A DNA stretch of 64,000 nucleotides from an uncultured Burkholderiales bacterium (GTDB lineage: Bacteria > Pseudomonadota > Gammaproteobacteria > Burkholderiales > Burkholderiaceae_C): the NCBI GenBank assembly GCA_903932865.1, contig CAIZHQ010000026.1, forward strand, positions 1 through 64,000. Reading direction: 5' to 3'. Every line of letters starts with the position of its first letter. Within the stretch, counting starts at the first letter, position 1. This document shows, piece after piece, positions 1 through 10,844 of the stretch. The notes beneath the pieces were generated by a model. That model was not told the DNA's origin. It was given only the letters and a program-made list of their open reading frames with translations, and searched no databases. The position numbers and the translations under genes were made by a program.

Positions 1-243
1 ATCGACGTGCGCGTAGTGACGGTTGGCCGTCTCGTACTCGACGTGGGCGGTGTTGATCGTGATACCACGAGCCTTCTCTTCAGGCGCTGCGTCGATCTGG
101 TCGTACGCTTTGGCAGCACCGCCGAACTTGGCAGCCAACACAGTGGTGATGGCCGCTGTCAGCGTGGTTTTGCCATGGTCAACGTGACCGATGGTGCCCA
201 CGTTGACGTGGGGTTTGGTCCGTTCGAATTTTTCCTTAGCCAT
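1..243 (-). CDS. tuf: Elongation factor Tu, N-terminal part (cut by window edge)
   Basis: EF-Tu carries aminoacyl-tRNA to the ribosome as a GTP complex in the cytoplasm. The 81 visible codons begin [20 protein letters not shown] and hold the G1 loop GHVDHGKTT at residues 19-27 and the switch I segment [13 protein letters not shown], both standard for the family. An AAGGA Shine-Dalgarno lies about 7 bases before the ATG. It follows fusA on the same strand as the last gene of the str operon. The 3' end lies outside the window, so roughly four fifths of the protein is not seen. Confidence 0.97.
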   Translation of the reverse strand, partial: MAKEKFERTKPHVNVGTIGHVDHGKTTLTAAITTVLAAKFGGAAKAYDQIDAAPEEKARGITINTAHVEYETANRHYAHVD

Positions 244-362
244 TTTTCAATCCTTAAAAAGAGCAATGCCCGTGTGTTGGTTTAATGTTTGCATCAGGTT
301 GCTGGATCACTCCGCACGGGCACAGAGTGGCACTTGATCGCAGACAGTTTTTTTAGTCAGAG

Positions 363-402
363 GTGCCCGAGCAAATTCGCTGGGGCGAATTTGCTCGGGC
401 AC
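363..402 (-). other. Perfect 18-bp inverted repeat between fusA and tuf
   Basis: Arms at 363-380 and 385-402 are perfectly complementary (18 bp) around a 4-base loop. It starts 9 bases after the fusA stop and ends 119 bases before the tuf start. In the transcript direction no U-tract follows: the next bases are CUCUGACUAAAAAAAC. It is therefore not a classical intrinsic terminator. It could be an RNase III or 3'-end processing hairpin separating fusA and tuf mRNA, or a partial terminator that sets tuf levels. The repeat is directly seen; the function is inference. Confidence 0.75.
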
Positions 403-410
403 GCTTGTCA

Positions 411-2513
411 TTATTTAGCCCTTGAAGCGACGATGGCTTCGGCCACGTTGCGCGGGGCTTCGGCGTAGTGCTTGAACTCCATCGTGTAAGTGGCGCGGCC
501 TTGCGACATCGAGCGCAATGTGGTCGAGTAACCGAACATCTCGGACAAGGGCACTTCGGCCTTGATGGCCTTGCCGCCACCGACCATGTCGTCCATGCCT
601 TGAACCATGCCGCGGCGTGAGGACAAATCGCCCATCACGTTACCGGCGTAGTCTTCAGGGGTCTCGACTTCCACAGCCATCATGGGCTCCAGAATCACGG
701 GCTGGGCTTTGCGGCAACCTTCTTTGAAGCCAAAGATGGCGGCCATCTTGAAGGCCATTTCGTTCGAGTCCACATCATGGTACGAACCGAAGTGCAGGGT
801 GACCTTGACGTCCACCACGGGGTAACCGGCCAACACGCCTTGTCCCAAAGCTTCGATCACGCCTTTTTCGACCGCAGGGATGTATTCACGAGGAACCACA
901 CCGCCCTTGATGGCGTCCACGAATTCAAAGCCTTTGCCTGGCTCTTGCGGCTCAACCTTCAGAACCACGTGGCCGTATTGACCCTTACCACCGGACTGAC
1001 GCACGAATTTGCCTTCGGCTTCTTCGACAATCTTGCGGATGGTTTCGCGGTAAGCCACTTGAGGCTTGCCCACGTTGGCTTCCACGCCGAATTCACGCTT
1101 CATGCGGTCCACGATGATTTCCAGGTGCAATTCGCCCTGGCCACCAATGATGGTCTGGCCTGATTCTTCGTCGGTTTGAACGCGGAAAGAAGGATCTTCT
1201 GCGGCCAAACGGGCCAGGGCCATGCCCATTTTTTCTTGGTCGGCCTTGGTCTTGGGTTCCACTGCCTGGCGAATCACGGAGTCCGGGAACACCATACGCT
1301 CCAAGGTGATCACGGCGTTGGGATCGCACAAAGTCTCGCCCGTGGTCACGTCTTTCAAGCCCACGCAAGCGGCGATGTCGCCGGCACGGATTTCGTCGAC
1401 TTCTTCACGGTTGTTGGCGTGCATCTGCACGATACGGCCAATGCGTTCTTTTTTGCCACGCACAGCGTTGTAAACGGTGTCGCCCTTTTTCAGAACGCCC
1501 GAGTAAACACGCACAAACGTCAACTGACCCACAAACGGATCGGTCATCAATTTGAAAGCCAGAGCCGCGAATTTTTCGCTGTCATCCGCTTTGCGCGTGA
1601 TTTCTTTTTCGTCTTCGTCAAAGCCCTTGATGGCTTTCACGTCCAATGGCGAAGGCATCAGTTCGAGCACCGCATCCAGCATGCGCTGAACGCCTTTGTT
1701 CTTGAAGGCCGTACCGCACAGCATGGGCTGGATTTCGCTGTTGATGGTGCGAACGCGCAGGCCGTGTGTGATTTCTTCTTCGGTCAAGTCACCTTCTTCG
1801 AGGTACTTGTTCATCAACTCTTCAGAGGCTTCAGCAGCCGCTTCGACCATCTTCTCGCGCCACTCCTTGGCCACTTCAACCAAATTGGCAGGGATTTCTT
1901 CGAAGGTGAACTTCATGCCCTGAGAAGCTTCGTCCCAGATGATGGCTTTCATCTTGCGCAGATCAACGACGCCAGTGAAGTTTTCTTCAGCGCCGATTGG
2001 GATCACGATCGGCACAGGGTTGGCCTTCAGGCGCAACTTCATTTGCTCGACGACTTTGAAAAAGTTGGCACCGGTACGGTCCATCTTGTTCACAAAGGCC
2101 AGGCGCGGCACTTTGTACTTGTTGGCTTGACGCCACACAGTTTCAGACTGGGGCTGCACGCCGCCCACAGCGCAATACACCATGCAAGCGCCGTCCAGAA
2201 CACGCATGGAACGCTCAACTTCGATCGTGAAGTCGACGTGGCCAGGAGTGTCGATGATGTTGATGCGGTGGTCTTCGAAAGAGCCGTCCATGCCCTTCCA
2301 AAAGCAGGTGGTGGCAGCCGAGGTGATCGTGATGCCACGCTCTTGCTCTTGCTCCATCCAGTCCATGGTGGCAGCGCCGTCGTGCACTTCACCAATTTTG
2401 TGGTTCACGCCAGTGTAAAAAAGAATACGCTCTGTCGTCGTGGTCTTGCCAGCGTCAATGTGCGCTGAAATACCGATGTTGCGATAGCGCTCGATGGGGG
2501 TGATGCGAGCCAT
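411..2513 (-). CDS. fusA: Elongation factor G
   Basis: EF-G is the GTPase that drives translocation on the ribosome and, with RRF, ribosome recycling. The 700-residue product has the usual length. Its G1 loop AHIDAGKTT is at residues 17-25, followed by G3 DTPGHVDF and G4 NKMD. The start [12 protein letters not shown] was chosen because it matches the family N-terminus and has GGAG seven bases upstream; the frame stays open for 12 further upstream codons that look non-coding. It lies between rpsG and tuf in the conserved str operon and is probably co-transcribed from the promoter upstream of rpsL. Confidence 0.98.
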   Translation of the reverse strand: MARITPIERYRNIGISAHIDAGKTTTTERILFYTGVNHKIGEVHDGAATMDWMEQEQERGITITSAATTCFWKGMDGSFEDHRINIIDTPGHVDFTIEVERSMRVLDGACMVYCAVGGVQPQSETVWRQANKYKVPRLAFVNKMDRTGANFFKVVEQMKLRLKANPVPIVIPIGAEENFTGVVDLRKMKAIIWDEASQGMKFTFEEIPANLVEVAKEWREKMVEAAAEASEELMNKYLEEGDLTEEEITHGLRVRTINSEIQPMLCGTAFKNKGVQRMLDAVLELMPSPLDVKAIKGFDEDEKEITRKADDSEKFAALAFKLMTDPFVGQLTFVRVYSGVLKKGDTVYNAVRGKKERIGRIVQMHANNREEVDEIRAGDIAACVGLKDVTTGETLCDPNAVITLERMVFPDSVIRQAVEPKTKADQEKMGMALARLAAEDPSFRVQTDEESGQTIIGGQGELHLEIIVDRMKREFGVEANVGKPQVAYRETIRKIVEEAEGKFVRQSGGKGQYGHVVLKVEPQEPGKGFEFVDAIKGGVVPREYIPAVEKGVIEALGQGVLAGYPVVDVKVTLHFGSYHDVDSNEMAFKMAAIFGFKEGCRKAQPVILEPMMAVEVETPEDYAGNVMGDLSSRRGMVQGMDDMVGGGKAIKAEVPLSEMFGYSTTLRSMSQGRATYTMEFKHYAEAPRNVAEAIVASRAK

Positions 2514-2612
2514 ATATTTCTCCGATGATGATGTACTAAAGCCCGCCACCCCTTTTGGGGCCAGCGGGCTGGCTTCTGACAGTTTGAGACTTCTTTATGA
2601 AGCCCCTGTGAA

Positions 2613-3083
2613 TCAGAAGCGGAAGTGTGAGAACGCCTTGTTGGCTTCGGCCATGCGGTGAACTTCGTCACGCTTTTTCATGGCACCACCACGGCCCTCA
2701 TTGGCCTCGAGCAATTCGTTGGCCAATCGCAGGGCCATCGACTTCTCACCGCGCTTGCGAGCGGCTTCTTTGATCCAACGCATCGACAGGGCCAAGCGAC
2801 GAACAGGTCGCACTTCAACAGGCACCTGGTAGTTCGCACCACCCACGCGGCGGGATTTCACTTCCACCATGGGCTTGACGTTGTTGATGGCAATGGAGAA
2901 CAACTCGACAGGGTCTTTGCCTGTTTTCTTTTCCATGTTTTCGAGGGCACCGTAAATGATACGCTCGGCCACAGCTTTTTTGCCGCCTTCCATGATCACG
3001 TTCATGAACTTGGACAACTCGACATTGCCGAACTTGGGATCCGGCAGGATTTCACGTTTAGGGACTTCGCGACGACGTGGCAT
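2613..3083 (-). CDS. rpsG: 30S ribosomal protein S7 (uS7)
   Basis: S7 nucleates assembly of the 30S head by binding the 3' domain of 16S rRNA and contacts E-site tRNA. The 156-residue product starts [20 protein letters not shown] and contains [13 protein letters not shown] and the C-terminal KAFSHFRF, all family hallmarks. It is second in the str operon. In E. coli S7 is the translational repressor of this operon, acting between rpsL and rpsG. Here that gap (3084-3248) is 165 bases, long enough for a leader structure, but no E. coli-type fold could be confirmed by eye. Confidence 0.98.
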   Translation of the reverse strand: MPRRREVPKREILPDPKFGNVELSKFMNVIMEGGKKAVAERIIYGALENMEKKTGKDPVELFSIAINNVKPMVEVKSRRVGGANYQVPVEVRPVRRLALSMRWIKEAARKRGEKSMALRLANELLEANEGRGGAMKKRDEVHRMAEANKAFSHFRF

Positions 3084-3248
3084 ATTTCACCTCATATTTG
3101 CTTCAGTTGGCATCTTTTCAGACACCGCGAGCGCTATTCAAAACACTCACTTACTCGACCCACCAGGACGATTCCGGGTTTCGGGTCACTTCGCTGGATC
3201 ACCGCGCCACGCGGGAAACAGCACCGAAAAATTTCAACCCGTGAGGGC

Positions 3249-3626
3249 TTACTTGGCCTTTGGCTTCTTCGCGCCGTACTTGGAGCGAGACTGCTTGCGG
3301 TCTTTCACGCCTTGCAAGTCCAAAGAACCGCGGACGATGTGATAACGAACACCGGGCAAATCCTTGACACGACCACCGCGCACCAGGACCACCGAGTGCT
3401 CTTGCAGGTTGTGGCCTTCACCGCCAATGTACGAAATGACTTCGAAACCGTTGGTCAAGCGAACTTTGGCCACTTTACGCAGCGCCGAGTTAGGCTTTTT
3501 GGGCGTCGTGGTGTACACGCGGGTGCACACACCACGGCGTTGTGGAGAGTTTTGCATCGCAGGGCTTTTGGACTTGATCGTTTCGACCTCGCGCCCCTGA
3601 CGCACCAATTGATTGATGGTTGGCAT
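3249..3626 (-). CDS. rpsL: 30S ribosomal protein S12 (uS12)
   Basis: S12 sits at the decoding centre and governs accuracy. The 125-residue product has [16 protein letters not shown] with lysine at 43 and VKDLPG with lysine at 88 and aspartate at 89 (the residue that is often beta-methylthiolated). Lys43 and Lys88 are the sites where changes give streptomycin resistance or dependence, and both are wild type here, which predicts streptomycin sensitivity at this locus. It is the first gene of the str operon, with its own promoter about 70-100 bases upstream. Confidence 0.98.
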
Positions 3627-3698
3627 TGTTTGTAACGTCCCTAAACGTTGAATTTTGACAAAAGAAACTTCCCCGCCCCAAAAGCGGAAAAGCCCGCC

Positions 3699-3727
3699 AG
3701 TATAACCGCATGGTGTAAGAGTGGCAA
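3699..3727 (-). promoter_or_regulatory. Sigma-70 promoter of the str operon
   Basis: On the minus strand, -35 TTGCCA (3722-3727) and -10 TATACT (3699-3704) are separated by exactly 17 bases. The bases after the -10 are GC-rich (GGCGGGC), the kind of discriminator found in ribosomal promoters that are shut down by ppGpp. It would start transcription about 65 bases before the rpsL ATG. Motifs are directly seen; stringent control is inferred from the discriminator. Confidence 0.8.
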
Positions 3728-3728
3728 G

Positions 3729-3737
3729 TTATCCACA
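3729..3737 (+). promoter_or_regulatory. DnaA box next to the str promoter
   Basis: TTATCCACA matches the strict DnaA box consensus TTATNCACA at all nine positions. It lies one base upstream of the -35 element of the str promoter, a position from which bound DnaA could touch RNA polymerase. It is a single box with no cluster or AT-rich unwinding element nearby, so it is not an origin. A chance occurrence is possible. Confidence 0.45.
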
Positions 3738-3777
3738 ATTTATTGGCGCCTCTGCGGGCGCTGGCCATTGCAGCAGG

Positions 3778-4950
3778 TCATTTGATCCAAAGCCTCACGG
3801 CATCCCAGGCACGCCCCAAAACGCCAGCTTGTTCGACCGGCTCGAGCACCTGCAAAGGCACCTCAAACAAGGCTTTTTCACCCTGCAATACCTTCAGGCT
3901 ACCCACGGCCTGTCCTTTGGCAAAAGGCGCAACCAAGGGGTCCGGGCGTACCACCTGGGTTTTGAGCTGCGCAGCGCTGCCTGCAGGGATGGCCACCACC
4001 AAGGGGCGCGCCGAGCCCAGCTTGAGCAGCGGCTGCTTGCCTTTCCACACCGGTAGCGTGACCACCGCCTGGTTGGCGTCAAAGAGCTTGACCGCATCAA
4101 AAGCCGCATAACCCCAGTTGAGCAGCTTCTGGCTCTCATTGGCACGGGCATTTTCACTTTCAGCCCCCAGCACCACGCTCAGCAAGCGTCGCGTGCCCAC
4201 ATTCGGTAACTCACGCTTGGCCGATGCCACCAAGCAATACCCAGCCGCTTGGGTATGGCCGGTTTTGAGGCCATCCACACTGGCATCGCGAAACAGCAAC
4301 AAATTGCGGTTGGTGTCATTGGCCGCCGGAGTGCCTTCGTAACGGTATTTTTTGATGGCGTAATAAGACAAATAGTCTGGAAAATCGCGCATCAACCGCG
4401 TGGCCAGCAAAGCCAAGTCACGTGCTGTGGTGGTATGACCAGGAGCCGTCAGGCCTTCGGGGTTTTTGTAAAGCGTGCTGTGCATGCCCAAAAAGACCGC
4501 CTGATCGTTCATCAATTGCACAAAGCGCTCGACGCTGCCCGCCACCCCCTCGGCCAAAGCCACCGTCGCATCGTTGCCCGACTGGACAACCATGCCTTTG
4601 ATCAAGTCCTCTACGGGCACCTTCATCTTGGGGTCGATGAACATGCGCGACCCTGGCATCTTCCAGGCCCGTTCGGACACCGGCAAGCTTTGCTTGAGGT
4701 CGATCTTGCGGTTTTTCAGGGCGTCAAAGACCAAATAGGCCGTCATCAGCTTGGTCAGCGAGGCGGGCTCCACCGCCATATCGGGGTCTTTGGCCGCCAA
4801 AACTTGATTGGCGGTCACGTCCATCAGCAAATAGGCTTTGACCGCCATTTCGGGCGCTTCAGGCATTTGGGCCTGAACACACCAAGAAGTAGCAGCCAGC
4901 CAAGCACCGATCCAAAATCTCGAAAATGCGTTCATGCGCTTGTTTGTCAT
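3778..4950 (-). CDS. dacA: D-alanyl-D-alanine carboxypeptidase (PBP5/6 family)
   Basis: Trims the terminal D-Ala from peptidoglycan pentapeptides in the periplasm. The 390-residue product has a signal peptide (KR-rich start, hydrophobic stretch, VQA cleavage site near residue 27), the catalytic SLTK at 64-67, SGN in VVQSGNDATVALAEG, and KTG in DGLKTGHTQAAGYC. The final 20 residues form the amphipathic tail (LGRAWDAVRLWIK) that anchors these enzymes to the inner membrane. The start is ambiguous: MTNKRMNAF (4950) and MNAF (4935) both lack a good Shine-Dalgarno. The open frame upstream of 4950 looks non-coding. The allele name within the dacA/dacC family is a guess. Confidence 0.9.
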   Translation of the reverse strand: MTNKRMNAFSRFWIGAWLAATSWCVQAQMPEAPEMAVKAYLLMDVTANQVLAAKDPDMAVEPASLTKLMTAYLVFDALKNRKIDLKQSLPVSERAWKMPGSRMFIDPKMKVPVEDLIKGMVVQSGNDATVALAEGVAGSVERFVQLMNDQAVFLGMHSTLYKNPEGLTAPGHTTTARDLALLATRLMRDFPDYLSYYAIKKYRYEGTPAANDTNRNLLLFRDASVDGLKTGHTQAAGYCLVASAKRELPNVGTRRLLSVVLGAESENARANESQKLLNWGYAAFDAVKLFDANQAVVTLPVWKGKQPLLKLGSARPLVVAIPAGSAAQLKTQVVRPDPLVAPFAKGQAVGSLKVLQGEKALFEVPLQVLEPVEQAGVLGRAWDAVRLWIK

Positions 4951-5039
4951 GGGGAAAGATTGCAACCGATGAGGGCCCGAACCGAGCCGCACAACCGGCA
5001 TACCGTTCAAAAAAGGGACATGAACAACAGACACGGCCC

Positions 5040-5669
5040 TCAGGACTTCAAATGTCGCACCACCAAGGATTTGAGAAGGGGCAATTGTCCGTGAAAGAAG
5101 TGTTCACAGCCGGGAATCACCGTGATGGGTAAGGATTGCGGTCGGGCCCAGTCCATCACGCTGGCCAGTGGCACGGTGTCGTCTTGCTCGCCATGCAACA
5201 CCAGGCACCGCTCGTGCAAATCAGGGGCCACTGGGGCCACCTCAAAACGCAACGCTGCCGTGCCCACCAGCACCAGTTTTTGCGGCAGCCGTTGATCGCC
5301 CAAGGCTTGCACCACATGGCTGGTCACAAAAGCGCCAAAGGAAAACCCGGCCAGTGCCAAAGGGCCCTCTGGTGCCGCCTGTGCGATGACCTGGAACATG
5401 TCTGTCGCCTCACCTTGGCCTTCGTCGTAGGCGCCCTCGCTCGCGCCCACGCCCCTGAAATTGAAACGCACGGCCCGCCAGCCACTTTGCACAAATGCAC
5501 GCGCCAAGGTCTGCACCACTTTGTTTTGCATGGTGCCGCCAAACAAGGGATGGGGGTGTGCAATCACGGCAGTGCCCCGCACCGGGCCTTCAGCAGGCTC
5601 GTCCAACAAGGCTTCGATCTGCCCTGCCTGGCCTTGCAGACTGAGTGTGCGGGTCATGGGGTTCATCAA
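5040..5669 (-). CDS. Alpha/beta hydrolase (COG2945-type)
   Basis: A 209-residue cytoplasmic serine hydrolase of unknown substrate. It has the small-hydrolase pattern: AVIAHPHPLFGGTMQNKV (oxyanion region), FNFRGVGASEG, the nucleophile elbow GFSFG, LHGEQDDTVP with the acidic residue, and GCEHFFHG with the catalytic histidine. This arrangement matches the COG2945 group, for which no firm substrate is known. It overlaps the preceding ferredoxin gene by four bases (ATGA), so the two are translationally coupled. Two starts three codons apart (MMNPM) are possible. Confidence 0.85.
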   Translation of the reverse strand: MMNPMTRTLSLQGQAGQIEALLDEPAEGPVRGTAVIAHPHPLFGGTMQNKVVQTLARAFVQSGWRAVRFNFRGVGASEGAYDEGQGEATDMFQVIAQAAPEGPLALAGFSFGAFVTSHVVQALGDQRLPQKLVLVGTAALRFEVAPVAPDLHERCLVLHGEQDDTVPLASVMDWARPQSLPITVIPGCEHFFHGQLPLLKSLVVRHLKS

Positions 5670-6010
5670 CGCCCCAGGTGCTCAGGGGTCACCAAACGCT
5701 GGACCACCTGGCCATTTTTCAAATGCGACTCTACGATCTCATCGATGTCGCTCTGGTCCACATAGGTGTACCAAACGCCTTCCGGGTACACCACGGCCAC
5801 CGGCCCGCCCGCGCAGCGGTCCAGGCAACCGGCCTTGTTGACCCGAACTTCGCCAGGACCGGCCAGGCCGAGCTCTCTCACACGGGACTTGCAGTGGTCA
5901 AAAGCGGCCTGGGCGTTATGTTGTGCGCAACAGGCCTCGTTGTTTTTGCGCTCGTTCAGGCAAAAAAAGATGTGGCGCTTGAAATAGGGGCTGGGGGTTA
6001 CGGTGCTCAT
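5666..6010 (-). CDS. Thioredoxin-like [2Fe-2S] ferredoxin
   Basis: A 114-residue protein of the shethna/NuoE-like thioredoxin-fold ferredoxins. Cysteines lie in FFCLNERKNNEACCAQH near the N-terminus and in AGCLDRCAGG near the middle, the usual spacing for a four-cysteine [2Fe-2S] site. The tail WYTYVDQSDIDEIVESHL is typical. It is stand-alone, with no NADH dehydrogenase partners nearby. Its four-base overlap with the alpha/beta hydrolase gene downstream suggests a shared operon. The electron partner is unknown. Confidence 0.88.
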   Translation of the reverse strand: MSTVTPSPYFKRHIFFCLNERKNNEACCAQHNAQAAFDHCKSRVRELGLAGPGEVRVNKAGCLDRCAGGPVAVVYPEGVWYTYVDQSDIDEIVESHLKNGQVVQRLVTPEHLGR

Positions 6011-6069
6011 CCGTCAATTTTAGGCCCACGCTTGGGCGTGAGGATTCACCCAGCACAGGAAAGGCCGGG

Positions 6070-7161
6070 CTAAGACAGTCGGCGTACCAAGTACACCAGC
6101 AAGGCATAGGGCCACAACCAACCCAGCCACTGGATCAGACCATGAAATCGGATAAAGCGTCCCTGCTCCCAAGTTTGCAGCGTCAAGGAAAAATACACAT
6201 CGGCCGAAGCGCTGTTGAGCAAGCTCAACTGCAGCACCAAAGCCGCCAAAGCCAGCACCCAGCACAAGCGGGGCGGGCACTGCGAAAGCACCACTGCCCC
6301 CACCAAGGCCCAGACCAAGCCCATCATCACCTCAGGGCTGATCCACCCCCAAGCATGCACGGGACCATAGGTCAAAGTAGCCGACAAGGCGCTGGCCAGC
6401 AGGCCCACGGCCAGGCACACCCCGGCCACCACCCAGCGCTGGGGCCTGCGGCGAACCACACCAAAGGCCAGCAAACAGGGCAACAACAAACCGATGGCCA
6501 CACACAAGGTCTCAGTCAAGGGCAACAAAGGCTGGAGTTCTGCCACGCGCACAGGCCACCAATCCAGCCAAGGTGTGTCCTGCAACCACTCCATCCAAGT
6601 GGTCTCCACGCGCTCAAACACATGCCCCAGGCCGAAGGGTACGGGGGCCGGAAACAACAAAGCCAGGGGCCACAGGGCCAACAAGGCCAGTACACCACTG
6701 GCCTCCGACTCAAACCAGCGGTCCCTGAAACGACCCCACCGCTCGATCAGTCCCGCCCAAGCCAGGCCGCGGGCCACCACGGCACCCGCCCAAGCGCCCC
6801 CCACGTTCAGCGCCCAATCGAGGTTAGAGGGCACGCGCACCGGCAAGAACATCTGCAGTGACTCCATCGCGAACGACAAGGCAGCGGCCACCAAGACCGC
6901 CAGGGTGACGGCAGGCCAATCTCGGCGGCTGCGGTGTACGGCCAGCGCCAGCAAAAAGCCCAAGGGGGCATAACCCAGCGCATTGGATAAAACGTCAAAT
7001 CCGGTCCAGTAGCGTGGCCAAGGGGCCGTCAAGAATGACCAGGACAAAACACCCTGAAAGCGCCAACTGTCAAATGGGTACAGGCTGGCGTAGGCGATCA
7101 GGGCCGCATAGAGCCAAAACAAAGGCCAGGCGGTTGTTTTGCGCCAGGTGGGGTTGCGCAT
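6070..7161 (-). CDS. VanZ-like family integral membrane protein
   Basis: A 363-residue protein with about nine to ten predicted membrane segments. The N-terminal part carries the VanZ pattern: YASLYPFDSWRF in the first loop, DVLSNALGYAPLGFLLAL, and ESLQMFLPVRVPSNLDWALNVGGAWAG. VanZ in Enterococcus gives low-level teicoplanin resistance, but most homologues have no known role. The C-terminal half is hydrophobic and less conserved, making it longer than a minimal VanZ domain. It starts 19 bases after hemJ on the same strand and precedes the ferredoxin gene, so it is probably in the same transcript. Confidence 0.8.
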   Translation of the reverse strand: MRNPTWRKTTAWPLFWLYAALIAYASLYPFDSWRFQGVLSWSFLTAPWPRYWTGFDVLSNALGYAPLGFLLALAVHRSRRDWPAVTLAVLVAAALSFAMESLQMFLPVRVPSNLDWALNVGGAWAGAVVARGLAWAGLIERWGRFRDRWFESEASGVLALLALWPLALLFPAPVPFGLGHVFERVETTWMEWLQDTPWLDWWPVRVAELQPLLPLTETLCVAIGLLLPCLLAFGVVRRRPQRWVVAGVCLAVGLLASALSATLTYGPVHAWGWISPEVMMGLVWALVGAVVLSQCPPRLCWVLALAALVLQLSLLNSASADVYFSLTLQTWEQGRFIRFHGLIQWLGWLWPYALLVYLVRRLS

Positions 7162-7180
7162 GAGCCTTCAAGGCCAGCCC

Positions 7181-7609
7181 TTAAAAAGGCTTGACCACCA
7201 CCAAAATGACCGCCAGCAGCATCATCAGCACGGGCGCTTCGTTGAACCAGCGGAACCAGACATGGTTGCGCTGCATCTGGCCGTTTTCAAGTTGGCGCAA
7301 AAGCACACCACAACTGTGGTGGTAACCCAACAAAACCAGCACAACCAGCAATTTGGCGTGCATCCAGCCTTGGCCCGGCCCCAGACCAATGCCGTAGTAG
7401 AGCCAAAGCCACAGGCCCAGCGCCAAGGCCGGAACAGCCAGGATGGTCATAAAGCGGTAGAGCTTTCGTGCCATCAAGAGGAGACGATCGCGCTCTGCGG
7501 CCGAGTCGGCGGGCACCATGGCCAGGTTGACGTAAATGCGTGGCAAATAAAACAAGCCGGCAAACCAGCTGGCAATGAAAACGATGTGAAGGGCTTTGAT
7601 CCAGAGCAT
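7181..7609 (-). CDS. hemJ: Protoporphyrinogen IX oxidase, HemJ family
   Basis: HemJ oxidises protoporphyrinogen IX to protoporphyrin IX in the inner membrane, the penultimate step of heme synthesis. The 142-residue product has four membrane helices. Diagnostic features are LWIKALHIVFIASWFAGLFY with the conserved histidine near residue 8, PRIYVNLA, and MHAKLLVVLVLLGYHH with conserved His and Lys. It is divergent from hemB, also a heme gene, which supports the assignment over a CopD-like copper protein. A candidate small RNA with its own terminator lies between the two genes. Confidence 0.88.
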   Translation of the reverse strand: MLWIKALHIVFIASWFAGLFYLPRIYVNLAMVPADSAAERDRLLLMARKLYRFMTILAVPALALGLWLWLYYGIGLGPGQGWMHAKLLVVLVLLGYHHSCGVLLRQLENGQMQRNHVWFRWFNEAPVLMMLLAVILVVVKPF

Positions 7610-7657
7610 GCTTCAAGTGTAGCCAGTGATGCCCGAGCAAGGTCCTGTCAGCAGGGC

Positions 7658-7760
7658 AAAAAAAAACCCCCAACCAAGGGCCGGGGGTGGGAAGCCTTTT
7701 TGCTGTCACACATCAAGGCGCCCGCTCAGGGAGGAAAAGCGGGAGGCAGCAAGCTGCCCA
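7658..7760 (-). ncRNA. Candidate small RNA with a CCUCCC loop, upstream of hemJ
   Basis: On the minus strand a promoter-like pair, TTGTTA (7790-7795) and TAAATT (7767-7772) with 17 bases between them, precedes a run of about 100 bases with three hairpins. Hairpin 1 is 7745-7758 (stem GGCAG/CTGCC). Hairpin 2 is 7721-7743 (stem CCCGCT/AGCGGG) with a pyrimidine-rich loop containing CCUCCC. Hairpin 3 is 7666-7688 (stem ACCCCC/GGGGGU) followed by nine U residues, a strong intrinsic terminator. No plausible protein is encoded here. The loop could pair with Shine-Dalgarno sequences. It might instead be a hemJ leader attenuator, since hemJ starts 49 bases further on. Confidence 0.5.
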
Positions 7761-7872
7761 ATTGGGAATTTATCAAATAACAAAACCAATAACAAGCATG
7801 TGTTTTGCTTTTGTGTTGTTTTTATCATTTGCTGCCGTCCATGCCTTTCAACTGAACCGCACTGCCACCTGA

Positions 7873-10118
<2,246 letters not shown>

Positions 10119-10127
10119 TCGGCCAGA

Positions 10128-10817
10128 TCAGTCCAAATGCTGTTTGAAAAACGCCAACGTGCGTTCTCGAGCCAGCTGGGCAGAAGGCGCATGCCAAGAA
10201 CCGCGCTGGTCGCAATTGAAGCCGTGGTGGGCCGCGTAGGTGAACACCTGCACTTGCGGATGTGCTTTTTTGAAAGCCTCGACCGAATCCAAAGGGATCC
10301 ATTTGTCTTCTTCAGCAAAATGCGCCATCACCGGCACCCCGGGTTGACGGGCGATTTCGGCAGCAGTGGTGACACCGCCTCCGTAATACGGCGCAGCAGC
10401 GCTCAAACCCGTCAAAGTGCAGGCCGCACGCCAAGTCAGCAAACCGCCCCAGCAATACCCCACGATGCCGACCTTGCGGCCTGAGGCCTGCCCTGCATGG
10501 TCAATGGCCGCCTGAATGTCCTGCATGACGCCGGGTACGGGCAATGCTTCCACCGCCGTTTTGTAGCCAAAGCCCTCACCCATGTCGGCATCGGTGTAAC
10601 CCAGCTCCACCCCCGGCTTGACGCGGTGGAAGGCGGCCGGGGCGACGGCCAAGTAACCCTCTGCCGCATAGCCATCGGCCACAGCGCGGATGTGGCTGTT
10701 GACGCCAAAAATTTCCTGAATCACCACCACCGCCCCCTTGGGTGAGCCAACAGGCCGGGCCTCGTAGGCGGGCACCCGTGTGCCATCTGCGCATTGAAGT
10801 TCAATCATCTTTCCCAT
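10128..10817 (-). CDS. Dienelactone hydrolase family protein
   Basis: A 229-residue alpha/beta hydrolase of the dienelactone hydrolase type, which opens carboxymethylenebutenolide rings in chloroaromatic pathways. The nucleophile is Cys122 in GYCWGG, Glu35 in IQEIFGVN is the residue that activates it, and the acid and base are in AEEDKWIP and AHHGFNCD. The ATG at 10817 has AAGGA with suitable spacing. It follows the 2-hydroxychromene-2-carboxylate isomerase-type gene by 27 bases, which hints at aromatic degradation. Its natural substrate cannot be read from the sequence. Confidence 0.88.
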   Translation of the reverse strand: MGKMIELQCADGTRVPAYEARPVGSPKGAVVVIQEIFGVNSHIRAVADGYAAEGYLAVAPAAFHRVKPGVELGYTDADMGEGFGYKTAVEALPVPGVMQDIQAAIDHAGQASGRKVGIVGYCWGGLLTWRAACTLTGLSAAAPYYGGGVTTAAEIARQPGVPVMAHFAEEDKWIPLDSVEAFKKAHPQVQVFTYAAHHGFNCDQRGSWHAPSAQLARERTLAFFKQHLD

Positions 10818-10844
10818 GTGTTTTCCTTTCGGTGAGAGGTCAGT

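Noticed and set aside
1176-2468. 430-codon open frame on the plus strand
   Set aside because: It is antisense to fusA, whose match to EF-G is beyond doubt; the product is His/Phe-rich without domains.
3729-3737. DnaA box as part of an origin
   Set aside because: Single box, no cluster, no AT-rich unwinding element, no dnaA or parAB genes in the window.
5461-5841. 126-codon plus-strand frame
   Set aside because: Antisense of the alpha/beta hydrolase and ferredoxin genes.
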